The position numbers and the translations under genes were made by a program. A stretch of DNA of 64,000 nt from assembly GCA_038503075.1 (NCBI GenBank), contig JBCAML010000008.1, positions 1,798,001-1,862,000 of the forward strand, read 5' to 3'. The notes below the pieces were generated by a model. The model was not told the DNA's origin. It saw only the letters and a list, made by a program, of their open reading frames with translations, and searched no databases. Below, piece after piece: positions 57,801 through 64,000 of the stretch; the first letter of the stretch is position 1; each line of letters opens with the position of its first letter. The stretch comes from Gyromitra esculenta (Eukaryota > Ascomycota > Pezizomycetes > Pezizales > Discinaceae).

Positions 57801-59471
57801 GTGATAACGAGTTTTCCCGCCCAGATACGCCAACCCATTGGGCTACTACTGGCGAGACACCTGTAAAGGAAAGAGAAGCGTTTGTGAAGTCGGACGATCG
57901 AAGAGGTAGTTTTTCCGTTAAGAGCGATGCAGGCACCGAGGCATCTGCCAAAGTGTCGTTCCCAGGTCTCGACGGCCCAAGCAAGGAGAAAGACCGCTCT
58001 CCGTTTGGAGTGGAGCGAAACACAACAGGTAGCACGACTGGCGGCATGAAGCCGGCTGAGAAGAGGGATTCTTTCAGCAGCTACGGTACACCATCGTCAA
58101 ACATCCCTGGTGCATTCCCAGTCTTCGATAATACTGCGCCGATCAAACCCACAGCGACGGGGGAGAGCACAATGAGCAATAAGAGCAGCGGGTCCGGCAT
58201 TGGCAAGGGTTTCGGCAGTATGCTGGGCACTAACCGCTCCGATAGCTTCTCGGACCTGCGAAACCCTACAACTAGCAAAGATTTTGATGAGGCTTTCAAG
58301 TCTTTCGCTGGCCGCACTCAGGAACGTCAGAATACGGGTGGTTCTTCAAGCCGTTTCGACAAAGAGTTCCCGCCTATCGAGGAGGTCGGTCGTGATGAGG
58401 ATAGCGATAGCGATAATGACAAGGGATTCGATGATAACTTTACAAGCAGTCCACAACAGCCACCAACGACAAGCCCAGCGCCGGTAGAGAAGGATAACAC
58501 TGGTCCACCTGGTGTAGGTGCGCAGTCTAGTCCACCTGCATACACTCCCGGCCCTAAGGGTGGTCTAGGAGAAAAGAACCAGAATCCTTTTCCTGAATAC
58601 AGCGGGCTCCTCCCAAGCAGAAGTGACCCGATGAAGCACGGCGCTGATACCCCCGGTGGTGGTACTAACTCGGTTATATTCCCTGGCAGTGCAAGTGCGG
58701 CTACAAGCCCACAGCATACTGGCAACGCTTCCTCCAACGTTTTTGGTGGTGGTTCCAACAACCTTTTCTCGTCAGCCTCCCCTGCACCTTTCTCCCCACC
58801 AACTACAGCCGCTGCGCAACCACCCGCCAATCCATCACTGTCAGACGACTTTGATGATGAATTTGGCGATCTCGCAGACGCGAAGGAAGCGGACGACAAG
58901 GGTGATGTCGGTGATGACTTTGGCGGTTTTGACGACTTTAATCCTGTATTTGAACATCCGCACGGAGGGAACAGCGCTGGGCCTGGCATGGCTATGGGTG
59001 GCGATGATGATGATTTTACGGCTTTTGACTTCAATGTTGATTCACCGGGAGCACAGCAGCAGGGCGGAGCAGGTGGAATGGGACAACAGGGCCAAGAGGT
59101 CAAGAAGGCTAGCAGTCAGGATTGGGACGCGATATTTGCGGATCTGGAACCAAGTGTAGGAGGACAAGGAGGCGGGGAAGAGGCGGGGACAGGGACAGTT
59201 ACGGATGCTGAGAGCGGTGGAGTGAAGCTTGGTGAAGAGGAGGGATTGAATAAATTGACTGGGTTGGGGTTCGGAAGGGAGAGAGCTGCAATGGCTTTGA
59301 AGAAAAGCGGGGGTGATTTGGATCAGGTACGGTTCTAATCATGTCCTGTTTGGCTTTTTTTTTTGAGAGAGAGGGAATGGAAAAAATGGCGTGGGAGGAA
59401 TTACGTAGGCTGAAGGATTTCTTTTGATATAGGCGGCAAATTCACTATTCTCGGAAGGTGAGGGAAGGTGA
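54889..59471 (+). CDS. EDE1: Ede1-type EH-domain endocytic scaffold with UBA domain
   Basis: Six exons (54889-54919, 55000-55157, 55238-56069, 56132-56368, 56424-59326, 59433-59471) give 1399 residues. Ede1 (Eps15-like) starts clathrin-mediated endocytic sites at the plasma membrane, binding NPF-bearing adaptors and ubiquitin. Three EH domains are visible: about 16-95 (VFGQLFQAADSDKLGVV...IWGIADTENRG), 159-250 (IWNLADRQHRGALGPAEFVV) and 316-400 (IWDLADITKAGRLNRDEFAI). Pro-rich linkers separate them. A coiled coil covers about 549-728. The long Ser/Pro/Gly tail has acidic DDFDDEFGDL and FGGFDDF repeats. The UBA domain is at the C-terminus (LTGLGFGRERAAMALKKSGG); the last intron lies inside it, and splicing completes DLDQ-AANSLFSEGEGR. 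Stopping at 59338 without that exon would truncate the UBA helix. Confidence 0.94.
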
Positions 59472-60990
59472 ACATTGTAATCGGGTTGCTGGGTCTTGCC
59501 TATGGCAAGTCTAGTGATAGGGACGGTGTGGTGATGGGATTGTATTTTTTGTGTTTACTTTTTCTGTCAAATTCTTTCTATTTGTTCATATGTTTGATCG
59601 CGGTTGATGTTGAAGTGTGCATGGGAGTGAGAATGAGGCGGAAGCAGCTGGTAAGAACGAAAAGATCTACACTCTCCTTATGGTATCTTCTTTTCCTTTA
59701 TTTGTCTATTCCTGTATCTGTTTGCTGGGGGGATCTTTTTTGAGCATGCAATATTCTCTATCCTACCTAACATACAGCATTTCTTCTATATATATCATTG
59801 CGTGGAAAGCATTCGGGTTATATCCTATTGTCTTGTATACTCTACTCTCTTTTGGCTGTGTCGTTTTTTCTTTGGTTTGTTGTACGGTGGAGGTGGAGGT
59901 GGAGGTGGAGCTTAAGGGGAGAGGATGGATTGGGATTTGACTATAATAATGGTAAATCTACTCTACGTGTGTATCGTCCAAGTCTCCTTGATGTGACAAA
60001 TATGGGTTTGGCTCGTGCTGGGGCTGTGGACTCAGTCATGATCATGACAGTGTCCTTACGTATACCCAGGTCTAATCCATATCACGATACAATTTTGATA
60101 GAGAGATAAGCACCAAGTGTTACCAGAATGTCATCCAAATATATTTTTTTCGCAATGCAAAACTCTAAAATAGTGTGGACTTAAGCTTCAGTGATTTCCC
60201 TCCACAAGTCCTTAACATGAGATAAACGATGTTATTTACTAGGGAAAAGGCCTTTTAGGCAAAACGTGGCATAGGGCTGGTAGCTCCCCATAAATACATA
60301 TCAGCCAAATGAACAACAGACCAACAGACCATACCTATAACCTGCGTAGATAGCTCAAATATATGTAGGTATTATTACTGTTAGTAATAGTATTGTGATT
60401 ATTAACTTTAGTCAGTTCTCCCCCCTTTTTTTGTTTAACTCATCAATTGTAACTAGCACTAAAGCTATGACAATACATAAAACAACATTATCCCATATTT
60501 TTATCTCTTTTCTCTTCCCCATCTTCTTGGCCACATAGTCCAAAGCCCACGCTTTCTTTTCCCGTTTCCAACACAACATAAAACAAATAACAAAAACAAA
60601 TAAACACATAAACATAAACGGAAAACAAAACAAAACACAGCACAACTCCCGCTCTACTCTCAAAACCCCCTTACTGCGAGCTCAAATTCATCGTTCATAA
60701 TTCTTCCACCTTCCTGCTCTAATTCTCCCCATCCTCACACTTCATCTTCGACATCCTCATTTTCTTCGTCATCATCCGCTTCTCTAGCCAGTTTCCCGTA
60801 GTAGGGACTCGCTATATGGTTTCCGGAACTACGGCCCTGTCGGCAAGTATAAAATTTGTACGATTCAGGTTAACAGTTCACTCCGAAGTCTCGGGAAGGT
60901 TTGAAAATTGGTTCCCTAGGGGATTACTATACTGCAGCCTCTAATGTAAGCCCTAGATCTAATATTGACTGTTTTCTGTTTTTTATTTAC

Positions 60991-61095
60991 AAAATTGAGG
61001 TTCTTATACCTTCAGACCGTTCAGCTCTTGGTGGGATTCGAACCAGCTATTCTGCGTCGCCGGTAATACCATTTACCCCCTACTAAGTTACCTAA
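60991..61095 (-). ncRNA. tRNA-derived, Pol III promoter-like sequence (possible SINE or tRNA relic)
   Basis: On the minus strand an A-box-like TAACTTAGTAGG (61090-61079) is followed 34 bases later by a perfect B box GGTTCGAATCC (61044-61034), then a T4 stop-like run (60994-60991). The acceptor and T stems do not pair properly, so it is not a working tRNA. Box spacing fits a tRNA-derived SINE or an eroded tRNA gene. Confidence 0.4.
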
Positions 61096-61910
61096 AGTAT
61101 GAAGGCTATATATCCTGCTTGATGTGGTTTTGACAGTATTGCTTGTAGGGTGGGTCCTAAAATCTCATATCTCTGACTTGCAACACAAACCAAAAAGGCC
61201 CGGATTTTTCTGGAAATTACACTGTGTGCAAAATATGTATATTATATCCTAGACCTCCTATTTTATTTCACTCGGGGGTGGGCGCTCTGTTGGGGCACGA
61301 TCCGTTATCCTCTATAGCTAGTAAGTGGCCCATATCTACTACATATGTGGTCTCGTCGCCAGACCTAACTTGTTAGTATATTTATAGATCTAGGGCTCTA
61401 AAGATTAATAATCCTAATACTCATTCGGGGAATTGGTCCAAGGGTTGGCAGGTTATTCTAGACTAGAAACTCGATTATTTTATGCTAGCGCAAGCGTTAT
61501 GTGACTAAACTATCTTCTCTACTGAGAATCAAATACACTGTTCTTGATCTCTATTATCCCGGCCGCTTATCCCGGTCGCTGATATTAGAACTGTATTGCT
61601 AAGGATTTTGCAACTGCCGAAGAAAAATAAACTGTTCTTAGTGCGAGAAAACGAGTGGCTATAGTCATTCTAGTTTGTAGTTCCTTTTTTTTTCAACTAA
61701 TCACACGCTAACGTATAAAGCTGAGTTAAGTGCATAATTCAACCGGCTCTGTTTCTCCGAAGCGATACCGTTGTACTCGGGGCAGGCATGAGGAACCCGA
61801 AAATGTCTTTTACTAGTAAGATTTTTTGATTTGCTCCCCTTAGCCACATCATTGGGTTTATTGTGCAGCTTCTGTCTGCACTTTCAGATTCTTCATGCCT
61901 GTCTCAGGTG

Positions 61911-62092
61911 TTTTGCGGGTAAGCCCATGGGCTTAAAGCAAAGCAGTGAGAAAGAAGGCGTGGGAACAAGTTAATTGGAACCTCAGAGTTGAGGTTGCCG
62001 CCGTTCAACGGAGTCAATATTATCTGATTGGCTCTCTCCGCCGCCCTCTCTTTCACCACTTTACTCTAAGCTCACGGGCTTACCCGCCAAAT
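61911..62092. mobile_element. MITE-like inverted-repeat element 1 (182 bp)
   Basis: The left end (from 61911) reads GCGGGTAAGCCCATGGGCTT and the reverse complement of the right end (to 62092) reads GCGGGTAAGCCCGTGAGCTT. The imperfect inverted repeats extend about 50 bases, with most differences being C/T or A/G transitions. There is no ORF inside and no clear target-site duplication. This fits a non-autonomous DNA transposon or its relic. Confidence 0.6.
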
Positions 62093-62703
62093 ACAACAGT
62101 AGAACATGTATCAGTAAAAGCATCAGAACAGGTGAAGGAAACGCATCAGGAATTAAGCGCATCGTGCAGGAGAGAAGACATGGACGTATCAGGAAACACA
62201 TCGTGTACAAAAATCGCTAGGAAATGCATTATCTCATACCTTCTCTAATTTAACCGGCGCAATAAAGCGGTAGTTTCGCAATCAGACGTTCACTCACTGA
62301 AACCATTCCCTTTGTCAGGGTTGTACAGCACATGTCAAAAAATATTTAGAAACATGAAAACTTGGGTTTCGGATTTATTATTGGCCCCCAGAGTTTTTGA
62401 GGATGGTTCTAGCAATTGAATTGGCTGATTTCTCGGTCTTTCTTGCCGTGCAATCTGTCAACACCCAATCCTTTGCTATGTCCCGCGTCTCACTCACTTT
62501 TAGTCAGGAAACTACTTGGGGGAGGGAGGTAGCTGGTCCATAAACGGTGGTGTAGAGCCTTTTTCTGGTGACTTCATTACTATCACGGTGGGATACCAAT
62601 TGTTTGCCATCCTTTCGGGTCGAGATAGCGTGCCTGGAAACGAACGAGGGATAGGGAATGACCGTCACGTGACAAGTCGGTTGCGAGACTACTAGCGAAT
62701 TCA

Positions 62704-63161
62704 GGGAAAACGTTCAGGATACCATGTTTCTGATGAGTCTACATGCCAGATACCGTAATTGAGCCCCAATTTGTCTCTGATCAATCCAGAACTAATTCCT
62801 GTCACCCAACCCCGTTCAGTGCTGCTGAGATGCTACGGCACCACAAATACTTTGCTCTGACCGCGTCCACCTACCCACCACAACACTACTGCCTACACCA
62901 TGTAGAATTCGCACCTAAAAACCCTCTTTATCGCATACTATTTTATTTAGGAATATTAAGTGAAAAATAGAATAGTGCTCGATTTTCTGTGATCTTATTA
63001 CTTCAAGTCTGAGGTTTTCTTTGCCTAACTAGGCGGGCTAAAGGGGGTAAGCAACTGATGGTTTAGGTTTAGTTGTGGTGGGCACAATTGAAGCGAAGTA
63101 GTTGTGGTATCCGGCATACAAACTCATCAGAAACATGGTACAGTATCCTAAACGTTGTCCC
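62704..63161. mobile_element. MITE-like inverted-repeat element 2 (458 bp)
   Basis: The left arm (62704-62754) contains CATGTTTCTGATGAG and ends ATGCCAGATACC; the reverse complement of the right arm (63161-63107) has CATGTTTCTGATGAG and ATGCCGGATACC. Outer ends share GGGA-AACGTT-AGGATAC. One 5-bp insertion (TGTAC) and several transitions separate the arms. The interior of about 350 bp has no supported ORF. No target-site duplication was identified. Confidence 0.6.
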
Positions 63162-63916
63162 GTATATATATAAATAATATTTGCTGTCACGGATTTTCTT
63201 AGCTTGGCAGCCGATATTTATATCTACTGAGGGGTACTAGTGTCTTCCATAAGCTCAAATCTCCTAGCCCTAAGATTTTATGGTGCCCTAGGTCTAGGAA
63301 TTATTTGTTGTTATGGTAGGCTTCGCTTGGAATCTGGACTGAGAAGTTGGCAAAAGCCGAATCCGGGGAAAAAAATTCATAGAGAGTGAGGTGTGAGGTA
63401 ACCCCACAACCAAAACCCAACAAATATGCACCAAGCGAAGCGTTATCTCGCCTGGGTTTCTTTTCTCAAAGAAGTTTTGTGGTTGGTGTGTTGAAAGTAG
63501 GAGAATAGAAGTGTTCTTTTGATGTGTTGTAATATTCATTTGGTGGGGGTGAAACTAGCACTGAAATCCGTTGGTGTTGGTTTGACAGCGGTCCAGGTTA
63601 TTGACGAAGTCCACCATACGAATAGCTTTCTGTCACGTACACGTAGAAACTCACCTGATACTTGGTCAGCATATTGAGTTGCAACTGTACATACCGTATA
63701 AACTCGTGAAATTCGACCTGGCGCTGGTGGGGGGTTAAACCTAATAGAGTAGGATCGCTGCGGCTGAGGCTCTTTTTCTCTATATCTATCCAGTAAAAAA
63801 CCAATTTGATGCAATTGCACTAGGCTTTAGATGATGCAAGATATCGTCACCAATGCTAGCCAACATACCTCGACACTGGCACTGATTCACAATGCTTTGG
63901 TTTTGGGGGTAGTGGT

Positions 63917-64000
63917 CACTGGTGATGGTGATGGTGATGGTAACGATGATGGTGATGATGACGATGATGGTGGTGATGATGGTGATGGTGATGGATGGTG
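63917..64000. repeat. GATGGT / GATGAT microsatellite
   Basis: Tandem GGTGAT and GATGAT units with a few changes continue to the end of the window, so the true length is unknown. Confidence 0.9.

Larger units (their letters stand above)
59472..64000. other. 4.5-kb gene-free, repeat-bearing end of the window
   Basis: No protein gene is supported. A GGTGGA microsatellite lies at 59886-59910. The tRNA-like element, two inverted-repeat elements and the final GATGGT tract are listed separately. The remainder is A/T-rich with many stops. Confidence 0.55.

Noticed and set aside
57238..58047. Long minus-strand ORF opposite EDE1
   Set aside because: It is the shadow of the Ser/Pro/Gly-rich EDE1 tail; low complexity, with no domain or start context.
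1..64000. CRISPR arrays, bacterial operons or phage genes
   Set aside because: No regularly spaced repeats or prokaryotic gene organisation; all supported genes are eukaryotic with spliceosomal introns.

Overview
The window is nuclear DNA of a filamentous ascomycete (Pezizomycotina). Genes are broken by short introns of about 50-130 nt with GTATGT-like donors, CTAAC-like branch points and AG acceptors. The protein families are fungal: F-box/ankyrin proteins, an Ede1-type endocytic scaffold, a Pga1-like ER protein and a small CX3C secreted protein. The class cannot be fixed from sequence alone; an early-diverging class such as Pezizomycetes or Orbiliomycetes is possible but is only an inference. 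All exon models are hand-built from splice signals, frame and family conservation.

Layout. 0.4-7.1 kb: a small secreted Cys-rich protein, UFD1 (Cdc48 adaptor) and 6-phosphofructokinase with an N-terminal glyoxalase-like extension. 7.1-12.2 kb: about 5 kb with no credible gene. 12-26 kb: five F-box genes of different architecture (plain, conserved-C-terminus, LRR-like, ankyrin, LRR) around the RAD51 paralogue RAD57, a 219-aa orphan and a conserved fungal small protein. 27-34 kb: a repetitive secreted charged protein, alpha-tubulin with nine introns and, divergently, a Pga1-like GPI-mannosyltransferase co-activator. 34.3-51.9 kb: an array of ten small genes (with one unrelated small ORF inside it) that I think is the most interesting part of the window. 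Each encodes a short helical, Myb/SANT-like head followed by a basic and acidic low-complexity tail. 52.4-59.5 kb: a sixth F-box gene with a remnant ankyrin repeat, then EDE1. 59.5-64 kb: gene-free, with two inverted-repeat (MITE-like) relics, a Pol III promoter-like tRNA-derived sequence and a GATGGT microsatellite.

The array. Six genes (34.3, 36.5, 38.0, 39.4, 42.9 and 44.0 kb) share a head of the form W-x-DxxLLxxL...TPxAIxxRIxKLK. Three of these share a phase-0 intron exactly seven codons after the first Trp. Four others (45.7, 47.9, 49.2 and 51.4 kb) share a second head form with a phase-0 intron at K|(I/T)(D/N)(F/W). Sequence outside the heads has diverged almost completely, but eight of ten tails keep one or more psi-K-x-E sites. 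This looks like an old, fast-diverging local expansion of putative nuclear DNA- or chromatin-binding proteins. Function is unknown.

A second global feature is compositional. In many genes, on either strand, the 5' half of the coding strand is C-rich and the 3' half G-rich, so C/G skew flips inside the gene. Large gene-free stretches are listed so the reader knows they were examined.
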